Under the pieces are notes generated by a model that did no database searches, was not told where the DNA came from, and saw only the letters and a list, made by a program, of their open reading frames with translations. Positions 44,763 to 52,940 of a DNA stretch of 64,000 nucleotides are shown here, piece after piece. The first letter of the stretch is position 1, and each line of letters opens with the position of its first letter. The DNA lies in contig NZ_JADNRA010000015.1 of NCBI RefSeq assembly GCF_015709525.1, positions 1-64,000 on the forward strand, given 5' to 3'. The stretch is from Methylocystis sp. L43. Lineage in GTDB: Bacteria; Pseudomonadota; Alphaproteobacteria; Rhizobiales; Beijerinckiaceae. A program made the translations under genes and the position numbers.

Positions 44763-44764
44763 GC

Positions 44765-45598
44765 ATGCTCGGCGCGCTCATCATCGTCTTTCGCGAGGCC
44801 ATCGAGGCCGGTCTCATCGTCGGCATCGTTCTGGCCGTGACGCGCGGCGTCGCCGGCTCGCGCGGCTTCGTCGCGGCCGGCGTCGGAATCGGCGCGCTCG
44901 GCGCGATTATCGTCGCCGCCTTCGCAGACAGGCTCTCGCAGGCCTTCGCCGGCAGCGGCCAGGAACTCTTCAACGCGGCGATCCTTGCGATCGCGGTCGT
45001 CATGCTCGTCTGGCACAACATCTGGATGGCGCAGCACGGGCGCGAGCTGGCGCAGAACCTTTCCGACGTCGGGCGGGCGGTCGCGCGTGGCGACCAGACG
45101 CTCTTCGCGCTGACCGCCGTCGTGGGACTCGCCGTGCTGCGCGAAGGCGCCGAAGTGGCGCTGTTTCTCTACGGCATTCTCGCATCGGGCGAATCCGGCT
45201 GGGACGTCTTCGCCGGCGGACTCGCCGGACTGGCGCTCGGCGCGGTGACGAGCGTCGCGACATTCTATGGGCTCCTCGCAATCCCGCCGCGCCGCCTGTT
45301 CGCCGTAACGACATGGCTTATCACGCTGCTCGCCGCCGGCCTCGCGGCGCAATGCGTCGCTTTTCTGCAGCAGGCGGGCTTTGTGACGGCGCTCTCCGAC
45401 ACCGCCTGGGACTCATCGTGGCTTTTGTCGGATAAGAGCATCGTCGGCCGGGTGCTGCACACGCTGATCGGTTACGCCGACCAGCCTTCCGGCATGCAGG
45501 TCGCGGTGTATCTCGCGACGCTCGCCGTCATCGTCGCCGCCACGAAATTTTTTGCCGCGCGGCCGCCCTCGGCCTCGGTGGGCGCTCCGGCGGAGTAG
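44765..45598 (+). CDS. FTR1/EfeU-family iron permease
   Basis: This 277-residue, seven-helix membrane protein carries the two REXXE iron motifs, R10-E14 (REAIE) and R126-E130 (REGAE), and the conserved HN pair (LVWHNIWM) near residue 84. It is predicted to import iron across the inner membrane together with the cupredoxin encoded two bases upstream. No DyP peroxidase (EfeB) or M75 peptidase domain is nearby, so this is a minimal two-gene system. It is convergent with the PBP gene. Confidence 0.93.
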   Translation: MLGALIIVFREAIEAGLIVGIVLAVTRGVAGSRGFVAAGVGIGALGAIIVAAFADRLSQAFAGSGQELFNAAILAIAVVMLVWHNIWMAQHGRELAQNLSDVGRAVARGDQTLFALTAVVGLAVLREGAEVALFLYGILASGESGWDVFAGGLAGLALGAVTSVATFYGLLAIPPRRLFAVTTWLITLLAAGLAAQCVAFLQQAGFVTALSDTAWDSSWLLSDKSIVGRVLHTLIGYADQPSGMQVAVYLATLAVIVAATKFFAARPPSASVGAPAE

Positions 45599-45631
45599 CG
45601 CCGGTCGCCGGCGCGGCGAGCGATCGCCGTC

Positions 45632-47881
45632 TCAGCCGCCGCCAAAGAGATCCTCAAAAATGCTTCTTTCCGGCGCCCCGCGCCTCTGCCGCGGCCGTTC
45701 GATCGAGCCGACCGTGGGGATGTCTTCCGGCGGCAGAAGATCGTCGATCGCGCGCGGCGGCGACCTGGGCGGAGCATCGCGCGGCGCGGGCGACGCCTCC
45801 GCTACGGGCGGTTGGTCGAGCGAGTCGCCGGGAATATGCGCAGGCGGTCGCGGCGCCGGCGCCATTCTGGCGGATGGCGGCCGGGGCGCGGGCTTCGACT
45901 CCCCGGTGAACAAGCCGATGAGGTCATCCATCGGCTTGGCGATCTCCTCGGGGAGCGCAATGTTCTCCGACCGCCATGCGCCTGAGGGCAGCCCGGCGAC
46001 GGGCTGGCCCTTCAAGGCGACGCTCATGAAGCGGCTCCAGATTTCGACCGGCAGATTGCCCCCTGAGGCTTTTTTGGTCGGCGAGTTGTCGTCATTGCCG
46101 AGCCAGACGCCCGCCACCAGGCGGCCGGTGTAGCCGACGAACCACGCGTCGCGGAAATCCTGGCTCGTGCCGGTTTTGCCCGCGGCGTCCCATCCCGGAA
46201 GCTCCGCCTTGCGGGCGGTGCCGGTGAGCAGCGTCTCCCGCATCATGTCGTTCATCATCGCCACATATTGCGGCGCGATGACGCGGCCGAGCGATGCGTT
46301 CTTGCGCTGATAGAGAGTCTTGCCGGCGGCGGTCTTCACCTTGAGAATGACATGCGGCTGGACGCCGATCCCGCCATTGGCGAAGGGCGTATAGGCGGCG
46401 ACGAGCTCCAACGGCGTCACCTCCGACGTGCCGAGCGCGATCGAGGCGTTCGCCTGCAGGTCGGACTGGACGCCGAGGCGATGCGCGGTCTTGGCCACGG
46501 CCTTGGGGCCGACTTCGAGGCCGACGCGCACGGCGACGGTGTTGAGCGACAGCGACAGCGCCTTGGTGAGGGTGACGGGCCCGAGATACTGGCGGCTGTA
46601 GTTTTCGGGCCGCCAGCCTTTGACGTCGAGCGGACCATCCTCGCGCACCGACTCAGGGGTAAGTCCCTGTTCGAGCCCCGTCAGATAGACAAAGGGTTTG
46701 AAGGCGGAGCCGGGTTGGCGTTTCGCCGAGACCGCGCGATTGAACTGGCTGGCCGAATAGTCGCGTCCGCCGACGAGGGCGCGAATCGCGCCGGTGGGAT
46801 CGAGGGCGACGATCGCGCCCTGAGCGACGCCGAATTTCGCGCCTTTCTCGTCGAGCTCTTGCTTGAGCGCGCCTTCCGCCGCCATCTCCAAGCGCGCGTC
46901 GATCGTCGTCGTGACGACGATGTCTTGGTCGATGGCCCCGATGGTGTCGTCGAGCATGTCCATGACATAGTCGGCGGCGTAATTGATCGACCCGGCGCCG
47001 ATGTCCTGGCGGGCGCGCGCCGGATGCGAAAGCGCCGCCTTCGCCATCGCTTCGGTGATGTGGCCCTCCTGCGCCATGGCCGCGATCACCTGCGCCGCGC
47101 GTTCGGCCGCCCCATCCGGATTGCGGTCTGGGGCGAGCTTGCTCGGCGCCTTCATCAGCCCTGCGAGGACGGCGGCTTCTGACAGGGTGATGGTCTTCGC
47201 GCCATGGCCGAAATAGCGCTCGGCGGCGGCTTCGACGCCATAGGCGCCGGAGCCGAAATAGACGCGGTTGAGATAGAGCTCGAGGATCTGATCCTTGGAA
47301 TATTTGCGCTCTAGCCAGAGGGCAAGGATCGCCTCCTGGATCTTGCGCGAGATGGTTCGCTCCTGAGTCAGGAACAGATTTTTGGCGAGCTGCTGCGTCA
47401 GGGTCGAGCCGCCCTGCATGCCGCCGCGCCCTGTGACGTTGCGCACGATGGCGCGGCCGATGCCGATCGGATCGACGCCCCAATGCGAATAGAAGCGGCG
47501 ATCCTCGATGGCGATGAAGGCTTTGGGGACATAGGGCGGGAGGTCCGCGAGCCGGACCGCCGCGCCGCCGGTGTCGCCGCGGTTGGCGAGGAGTTCGCCG
47601 TTCACGTCGAGGATCGCGATATTGGGCGGGCGCTTGGGCACCGCGAGCTGGTCGATCGGCGGCAGGCGCGCGCCGTAATAGACGGCGAGGCCGCCACCGG
47701 CGATGGCCCCCCAGAGCGCCAGCGTGAAGCTCCAATAGATGAGCGCGCCAAAGAGCGAGCGCGAGCGGCGCCGCGGCTTCTTGCGGGCGCGCGCACGGGG
47801 CGGCGGGCGGCGCTCGGCGCGCAATTCGCCGTCTTCGTCGTCGTCGAACCGCGGTTCGCGACGCTTGTCGATGCGCGCCAT
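45632..47881 (-). CDS. Class A penicillin-binding protein (PBP1A family)
   Basis: This 749-residue bifunctional peptidoglycan synthase has a basic cytoplasmic tail and one membrane helix (about 43-68). The GT51 transglycosylase domain has catalytic E126 in FIAIEDRRFYSHWGVD and GGSTLTQQLAKNLFLTQER. The transpeptidase domain has S392-x-x-K395 in QPGSAFKPF, an SLNT motif and AGKTGTSQDFRDAWFVGYTG. The final 90 residues are Pro-rich and disordered. It polymerises and cross-links peptidoglycan in the periplasm. It is convergent with the FTR1 gene. Confidence 0.95.
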   Translation of the reverse strand: MARIDKRREPRFDDDEDGELRAERRPPPRARARKKPRRRSRSLFGALIYWSFTLALWGAIAGGGLAVYYGARLPPIDQLAVPKRPPNIAILDVNGELLANRGDTGGAAVRLADLPPYVPKAFIAIEDRRFYSHWGVDPIGIGRAIVRNVTGRGGMQGGSTLTQQLAKNLFLTQERTISRKIQEAILALWLERKYSKDQILELYLNRVYFGSGAYGVEAAAERYFGHGAKTITLSEAAVLAGLMKAPSKLAPDRNPDGAAERAAQVIAAMAQEGHITEAMAKAALSHPARARQDIGAGSINYAADYVMDMLDDTIGAIDQDIVVTTTIDARLEMAAEGALKQELDEKGAKFGVAQGAIVALDPTGAIRALVGGRDYSASQFNRAVSAKRQPGSAFKPFVYLTGLEQGLTPESVREDGPLDVKGWRPENYSRQYLGPVTLTKALSLSLNTVAVRVGLEVGPKAVAKTAHRLGVQSDLQANASIALGTSEVTPLELVAAYTPFANGGIGVQPHVILKVKTAAGKTLYQRKNASLGRVIAPQYVAMMNDMMRETLLTGTARKAELPGWDAAGKTGTSQDFRDAWFVGYTGRLVAGVWLGNDDNSPTKKASGGNLPVEIWSRFMSVALKGQPVAGLPSGAWRSENIALPEEIAKPMDDLIGLFTGESKPAPRPPSARMAPAPRPPAHIPGDSLDQPPVAEASPAPRDAPPRSPPRAIDDLLPPEDIPTVGSIERPRQRRGAPERSIFEDLFGGG

Positions 47882-48031
47882 CGGAGTGCTCGCCTGTCGC
47901 CGCCGCAGGGGCCGAAATGCCTGATGAAGCGTAACGAAGGCCGTTTAAGGGCCGGTTAAGGGCGGCGTCCTAATGCCGTCCAGCATTTGAGCGCGGTTAG
48001 GCTGTGGCCGAACCGACACAGGTAAGGAAAA

Positions 48032-48100
48032 ATGAAGCAATCATCTTACGCCGCGCTAGACGCAGGCGCCTCTCCTGCTAACGTTAAGCTAATTTACTAA
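48032..48100 (+). CDS. Candidate 22-codon leader peptide upstream of the TonB receptor
   Basis: The frame encodes MKQSSYAALDAGASPANVK then LIY and ends TAA. An AAGGA element is just upstream, though close to the ATG (3 bases). It ends immediately before the palindrome at 48101. It is offered only as a candidate leader, since frames of this length arise by chance. Confidence 0.25.
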   Translation: MKQSSYAALDAGASPANVKLIY

Positions 48101-48114
48101 AGAGTGCATACTCT
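48101..48114 (+). promoter_or_regulatory. Candidate operator palindrome
   Basis: AGAGT-GCAT-ACTCT has perfect 5-base arms. It lies about 40 bases upstream of the TonB receptor start, between the short frame and the hairpin. It could be a repressor site or chance; no known consensus (Fur, Irr, RirA) was recognised. Confidence 0.3.
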
Positions 48115-48124
48115 GCGGCTCGCG

Positions 48125-48143
48125 CCCAGAGCTAAGCTCTGGG
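48125..48143 (+). promoter_or_regulatory. Hairpin overlapping the ribosome binding site of the TonB receptor gene
   Basis: The perfect 8-bp stem CCCAGAGC / GCTCTGGG with loop TAA has a 3' arm that shares its GGG with the purine-rich ribosome site GGGGGGA (48141-48147), six bases before the ATG. Folding would partly hide the site, so translational control is possible. Confidence 0.5.
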
Positions 48144-48153
48144 GGGATCGCCG

Positions 48154-50637
48154 ATGCGCCACATGCGCCGAACGCCAGCTATTTTCAGCGTCGTCTTCCT
48201 CGGCGGGGTCTGGGCGTCTGTCGCGCTCGCCCAACAGGCGCTGCCGACGATCGAGGTCGGCGGCGCTCGGCGGCAGGCAAGCGCTGCGCGGCCCGGCCCA
48301 CCCGGTCCAGGCCGCGCGCTCGCGCCCGCGCCCGCGCAACAACCGTCCTCGACGCTGCTTGCCTTGCGCGACGCTCCGCGCGTTCCGAGCGCCATGCAGC
48401 CGGCGCCGGGCGCGGAGATCGCAACCCTCTCGCGCGCGCAAATCGATAAATCGGTCAATTCGCTGACGACCATGGGCGTGGTGAAATATATGCCGAGCGT
48501 CACCGTGCGCGAGCGCTTTATTGGCGACCGCAACGGCATACTGTCCCTGCGCACGAACAGCACGCTCGCTGGCGCGCAGACCATGGTGTTCGCCGACAAC
48601 GTGCTGCTGTCGAATTATCTCGGAAACAGCCCCAGCTTTCCGCCGCGCTGGGGGATGGTTTCGCCTGCCGAAATCGAGCGTGTGGACATCATGTACGGGC
48701 CGTTTTCGGCGGCCTACCCGGGCAATTCAATCAGCGGCGTTATGACGATCACGACGCGGATGCCGGAGAAATTCGAGGTCCATTATCAGGGCGACGGCGC
48801 GTTTCAGAACTTCGGCATCTTTGGCGCCAAGGAAAACAACCTCTCAGGCCATATGAATTTGTTGATTGGCGATAAGATTAACAATTTGAGATATTGGGTC
48901 GGTTACGACTGGCTCGACGCGCGCGGTCAGTCCGCTGATTTTACGGTCGCCAACCCGACGGTAGGGAGCGGCGGAACGCCCGTCATCGCCAAGGGATGGT
49001 TCGACGTTGACCCGCAAGGGCGCCCGCGCCTCATTGCCGCGCTGAACGGTCGCGACCATTCGCAGCAACATCTTGGCAAGGTCAAACTCGATTACGAGTT
49101 CCTACCCAATGTGCACGCCAAATATCAGACGGGCTTGTGGTCTTTCGTCTCCGACGCGGTTGTGACTCCCTTCCTGCGTCGCGCCGACAATGGCGCAGAA
49201 TTCTATAATTCGCCAAGTAACGCCGTGCAGTTCGGCCCTTGGCGTTTCAATCTGCCGGCCACAAATCCGACGCACGCCAACGCCAGCCATCTGATGCAGG
49301 CGGCGTCGTTGGTAAAGAAGGATGGCGGCGTTTTCGATTTCGACATCACCGGCACGTCCTATAATTTCCTCCGGGACTATCGCCACGCCGCCGTTCGCTA
49401 TGGCGTGCAGCCGGGCGGCACGAATGTCGTGCAAACCGGCACATATTGGCGCACGCTTGACGCGCGCGGCACGTGGCGTCCCGAATGGGATCTTTTCGGC
49501 AAGCACGAAGTGTCGATGGGCGGCCATTGGGATGTTTATTCGCTGGCCTCGACGCAGACCAATACGCCAGTCTTCACTGACACGTTCTTCACCTCGATTC
49601 AGGCGGTTAACACCGGCAAGACGTCAACTAAGGGCGTCTATGTCCAGGACGCATGGCGCTTTCATCCCGACTGGCTGATCAGCGCCGGAGGGCGCGGCGA
49701 CTTCTGGGAAGCCTTCAACGGCATGAACCAGACGCTGACGGGCTTCAACACCTTCGGCGTTCGAGCGGCGCCGACTTTCTTCACCAATCGTTACAAGCAG
49801 TCCTTCTCGCCGAGCGGCGGACTCGTATGGAATGTGTCGCGGGATTTTGTGATGCGCGGCGCGATCGGACGAGCCTACCGCTATCCGACGGTCAATGAAT
49901 TGTTCCAAAACCTCGTGACCCCGAACGCCATCACCATCGCCAATCCCGATCTTCAGCCCGAGATTTCGACGGTCTATGAGCTGAGCGGAGAATATACGCT
50001 TGAGAACCTGTGGGGGTCGATCGGCTGGGCGCGGCCGCGCGTCACCCTATTCATGGACGATCGCTGGAACTCCATCGCCAACCTCATCGATCCGGCTCTT
50101 CGAACCAGCGCCAATGTCAATGTCGACAAGGTGCGTTTCCGCGGCGTTGAGGGCGCGATCGACATGAAGGACTTCTTGACGGAACGCCTCGACATTAATG
50201 GCAGCGTGACCTTCACCGACGCGAAAACCCTATCCAATTGGCGCCAGCCCAATACGCAGGGCATGCAGTTCCTGCGCATTCCGCGCATCCGCCTGCGCGG
50301 TCTTGCCGTCTATACGCCGCCGTGGGAGCCCAATCTCATCCTGTCGGCGGGCGTGCGATACCAAACCGCCGCCTTCAACAACCTCGACAATTCTGACTTC
50401 AACCATGACGTGCTTGCCGGCGGCTCCAGTTCGTTCCTGTTTTTCGACGCCAAGGCGAGCTACCGGCTTACGCCCGAGTGGACGCTCGCGGCGGGCGTCG
50501 ACAATATCGGCCGCTATAAGGCCTATGCCTTCCACCCCTATCCGCAACGCACCTATTATCTGAGCTTGCGATACGACTTCGCCGAAAAGACTCCAGGCGG
50601 TTTCATGAAATCCCTGCCGGGTCTAAATGCTTTGTGA
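48154..50637 (+). CDS. TonB-dependent outer membrane receptor
   Basis: This 827-residue protein has a signal peptide (to about ASVALA), a TonB-box-like start QALPTIEVGGAR, and a Pro/Ala-rich linker to about residue 75. The plug domain (about 85-210) includes AEIERVDIMYGPFSAAYPGN, and the barrel contains RQSFSPSGG-type strands and PNLQPE-like NPDLQPEISTVYELSG. The last strand is TYYLSLRYDF, unusually followed by an 18-residue tail. The substrate (siderophore, metal chelate or cofactor) cannot be read from sequence. The leader upstream is structured. Confidence 0.93.
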   Translation: MRHMRRTPAIFSVVFLGGVWASVALAQQALPTIEVGGARRQASAARPGPPGPGRALAPAPAQQPSSTLLALRDAPRVPSAMQPAPGAEIATLSRAQIDKSVNSLTTMGVVKYMPSVTVRERFIGDRNGILSLRTNSTLAGAQTMVFADNVLLSNYLGNSPSFPPRWGMVSPAEIERVDIMYGPFSAAYPGNSISGVMTITTRMPEKFEVHYQGDGAFQNFGIFGAKENNLSGHMNLLIGDKINNLRYWVGYDWLDARGQSADFTVANPTVGSGGTPVIAKGWFDVDPQGRPRLIAALNGRDHSQQHLGKVKLDYEFLPNVHAKYQTGLWSFVSDAVVTPFLRRADNGAEFYNSPSNAVQFGPWRFNLPATNPTHANASHLMQAASLVKKDGGVFDFDITGTSYNFLRDYRHAAVRYGVQPGGTNVVQTGTYWRTLDARGTWRPEWDLFGKHEVSMGGHWDVYSLASTQTNTPVFTDTFFTSIQAVNTGKTSTKGVYVQDAWRFHPDWLISAGGRGDFWEAFNGMNQTLTGFNTFGVRAAPTFFTNRYKQSFSPSGGLVWNVSRDFVMRGAIGRAYRYPTVNELFQNLVTPNAITIANPDLQPEISTVYELSGEYTLENLWGSIGWARPRVTLFMDDRWNSIANLIDPALRTSANVNVDKVRFRGVEGAIDMKDFLTERLDINGSVTFTDAKTLSNWRQPNTQGMQFLRIPRIRLRGLAVYTPPWEPNLILSAGVRYQTAAFNNLDNSDFNHDVLAGGSSSFLFFDAKASYRLTPEWTLAAGVDNIGRYKAYAFHPYPQRTYYLSLRYDFAEKTPGGFMKSLPGLNAL

Positions 50638-50786
50638 CGACGTCATTGCGCAGCGCCCGGCCGAAATTCGTGGACGAACCCCCGGCGGCGCGTCACCCGC
50701 CCTTGCGCTTCGCGTCCTGCCGCGCCAAAGTCTTCGCCCCGGCGCGGCGGCCTGCCGCGCCGCAATAATATGCGGATTTTCCGGCG

Positions 50787-51905
50787 ATGAAGGTCACCAT
50801 CGAGAGAGCGGCGCTGTTGCGGGCGCTCGGCCATGTTCACCGCGTGGTGGAGCGACGCACGACCATTCCGATCCTGGCGAACGTGCTGCTGTCCGCCAAG
50901 GACGGGGCGCTGACCCTCAAGGCCACCGACCTCGATCTTGAGATTACCGAGAAGACCGCGGCGGAGGTCTCCCAACCCGGCGCGACGACGCTGCCGGCGC
51001 ATACGCTCTATGACATCGTGCGCAAACTGCCGGAGGGCGCGCAGGTCTCTTTGGAGGCCACCGGCGACGCGGGACAGCTGACGCTGCGCTCGGGGCGTTC
51101 GCGGTTCAACCTCTCCAGCCTTCCCGAGAGCGATTTTCCCGACGTCACCTCCGGCGACTTCAGCCACAAGTTCGCGCTCGCGCCGGCGGATCTCAAGCGG
51201 CTGATCGAAAAGACGCAGTTCGCCATCTCTTCCGAAGAGACCCGCTACTACCTCAACGGCATCTATCTCCACACACTTGACGTCGAGGGCCGGCCGATGC
51301 TCCGGGCCGTCGCGACCGACGGCCATCGTCTGGCGCGGCTGGAGCTTCCCGCGCCCGAAGGCAGCGCGGGCATGCCGGGAATCATCCTGCCGCGCAAGGC
51401 CGTCACCGAAGTGCAGCGTCTCATCGAGGATGCGCAGGGAGAGGTTTCAGTCGAGCTTTCGATCAACAAGATGCGGTTCACCTTCGGCGACGCGCTGCTG
51501 ACGACGAAACTGATCGACGGCACATTTCCAGATTACGGGCGCGTCATTCCCGCCGGCAATGACAAGCGGCTCACTGTGGAGCGCGACGTCTTCGCCAAGG
51601 CGGTCGATCGCGTTTCGACGATCTCCTCCGAGCGCGGCCGCGCCGTCAAACTCTCCCTCTCCGACAGCAAGCTCGTGCTGTCCGTCACCAATCCAGACCA
51701 GGGCTCGGCGGTTGAAGAACTTGAAGCCGACTATGACGGGCCGCCGCTCGATATCGGCTTCAACGCCCGCTACCTCCTGGACATCACCCAGCAGCTCGAC
51801 AGCGACACGGCGCTGTTCAAGCTCGCCGACCCCGGCTCGCCGACGCTGGTGCAGGACCGCGACGGGGCCACTGCGCTCTACGTCTTGATGCCGATGCGCG
51901 TTTAA
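50787..51905 (+). CDS. dnaN: DNA polymerase III beta subunit (sliding clamp)
   Basis: This 372-residue protein starts MKVTIERAALLRALGHVHRV, followed by TTIPILANVLLSAKDGALTL, then the middle domain EETRYYLNGIYLHTLDVEGR with VATDGHRLARLELP. The C-terminal MPMRV preserves the conserved MPMR end that lines the hydrophobic cleft. It clamps polymerases on DNA. dnaA and recF are not adjacent, so this is not the dnaA-dnaN origin arrangement. No terminator is visible before the next gene. Confidence 0.97.
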   Translation: MKVTIERAALLRALGHVHRVVERRTTIPILANVLLSAKDGALTLKATDLDLEITEKTAAEVSQPGATTLPAHTLYDIVRKLPEGAQVSLEATGDAGQLTLRSGRSRFNLSSLPESDFPDVTSGDFSHKFALAPADLKRLIEKTQFAISSEETRYYLNGIYLHTLDVEGRPMLRAVATDGHRLARLELPAPEGSAGMPGIILPRKAVTEVQRLIEDAQGEVSVELSINKMRFTFGDALLTTKLIDGTFPDYGRVIPAGNDKRLTVERDVFAKAVDRVSTISSERGRAVKLSLSDSKLVLSVTNPDQGSAVEELEADYDGPPLDIGFNARYLLDITQQLDSDTALFKLADPGSPTLVQDRDGATALYVLMPMRV

Positions 51906-51964
51906 GTCTGGGAACGACGCCTTTAAGTCTTGGAGAGACGCGTTCGGCCCGTTAGGGTCGGCGC

Positions 51965-52816
51965 GTGCTTGTTGAATTCTCTCGCCTCTGGCCGTGGCTT
52001 CTCGCCTGTTTCGCCATCGGCGCCGCCGCCGGGGCGTTGACTCGGCGCGCGCCTGAAAATGGCCTCGTCGCCCGCTGGCTGGTGTGGACCGCGCTCGCTT
52101 TCGGGGTCGGCGTGCTCATCGTCCGGCTCGGCGCGCTCGACGCCGCCGCGCCTTTGGTCGAGGGCGCGCTCGCGGCCTATGCGGCATTGATTATTGGCGC
52201 CGCGCTCGGCGCCTTGGCGCGGCGCCGGTCGATCCGGGCGCATGAGGGCTGGGCCGTAGGGCTGGTCGCCGCCTCGCTCCTCTGGGTCGGAGCGGTCGTG
52301 ATCGGCCAGTCCGACCGCGAACAGGGTCGCCGCTTCGCCGCGCCGCCAAAAAGCGCGGACGCCGACATGCCGACCGCGCCGTCCCAGCCTGCCGACGATA
52401 CGGCGACCGCCGACGCGACCATATCCCCCGTCCACGCACAAGGGCCAAGCGCGCCGGCCACGGCCGTATCCGGTGGCATGACGCTCGTCGACTGCCAGAC
52501 GGCCCTTGAAGCCTCTTCGACGCCCGGCGTGCTGGTCTTTCGCAAAGGCAGCGCGCAACTCACGCCGTCAGCAACGCGCGCGCTCGACAAGGCGGCGACG
52601 ATCATTCGCCGGTGCCCGGAAAACGCGACGATCGCGGTCAGGGGCCATGTTCGCGGTTCGGGCGCGAAAGCGCCCAATGACGCGCTGGCGCAACGGCGCG
52701 CGCAGGCGGCGACCGGCTATCTCGAGGGTCAAGGCGTCGGCGGGCGCCGCCTCGTCGCATCCCGCGGCGATCCGGAGCAGGCGGAAAACCGCGCCCTCAC
52801 CTTTGAGGTTCGATGA
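51965..52816 (+). CDS. OmpA-family C-terminal domain membrane protein
   Basis: This 283-residue protein starts at GTG (MLVEFSRLWPWLLACFAIGA). Three to four hydrophobic helices (to about residue 115) are followed by a Pro/Ala/Thr linker and an OmpA-like domain (about 170-283): LVFRKGSAQLTPSATRALDK, IAVRGHVRGSG and LAQRRAQAATGYLEGQGVGG. This fold binds peptidoglycan in related proteins, so it may tether the inner membrane to the wall. It follows dnaN by 59 bases. Confidence 0.82.
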   Translation: MLVEFSRLWPWLLACFAIGAAAGALTRRAPENGLVARWLVWTALAFGVGVLIVRLGALDAAAPLVEGALAAYAALIIGAALGALARRRSIRAHEGWAVGLVAASLLWVGAVVIGQSDREQGRRFAAPPKSADADMPTAPSQPADDTATADATISPVHAQGPSAPATAVSGGMTLVDCQTALEASSTPGVLVFRKGSAQLTPSATRALDKAATIIRRCPENATIAVRGHVRGSGAKAPNDALAQRRAQAATGYLEGQGVGGRRLVASRGDPEQAENRALTFEVR

Positions 52817-52940
52817 GCAGCGCTCGGCGCCGCAACTTCAGGCGCCGGCGCGCCCGGTGGCGCCAAATTCCAATTCTACGTAAAAAAGCGGCCTCTAAGA
52901 CCGCCTGGCCGAGAACCCGGTCCGCCGCGAAAGGATCGCC

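Noticed and set aside
48001-48153. Known riboswitch (for example cobalamin) in the TonB receptor leader
   Set aside because: The leader is too short and lacks the conserved B12-box or other class signatures; only a simple hairpin is present.
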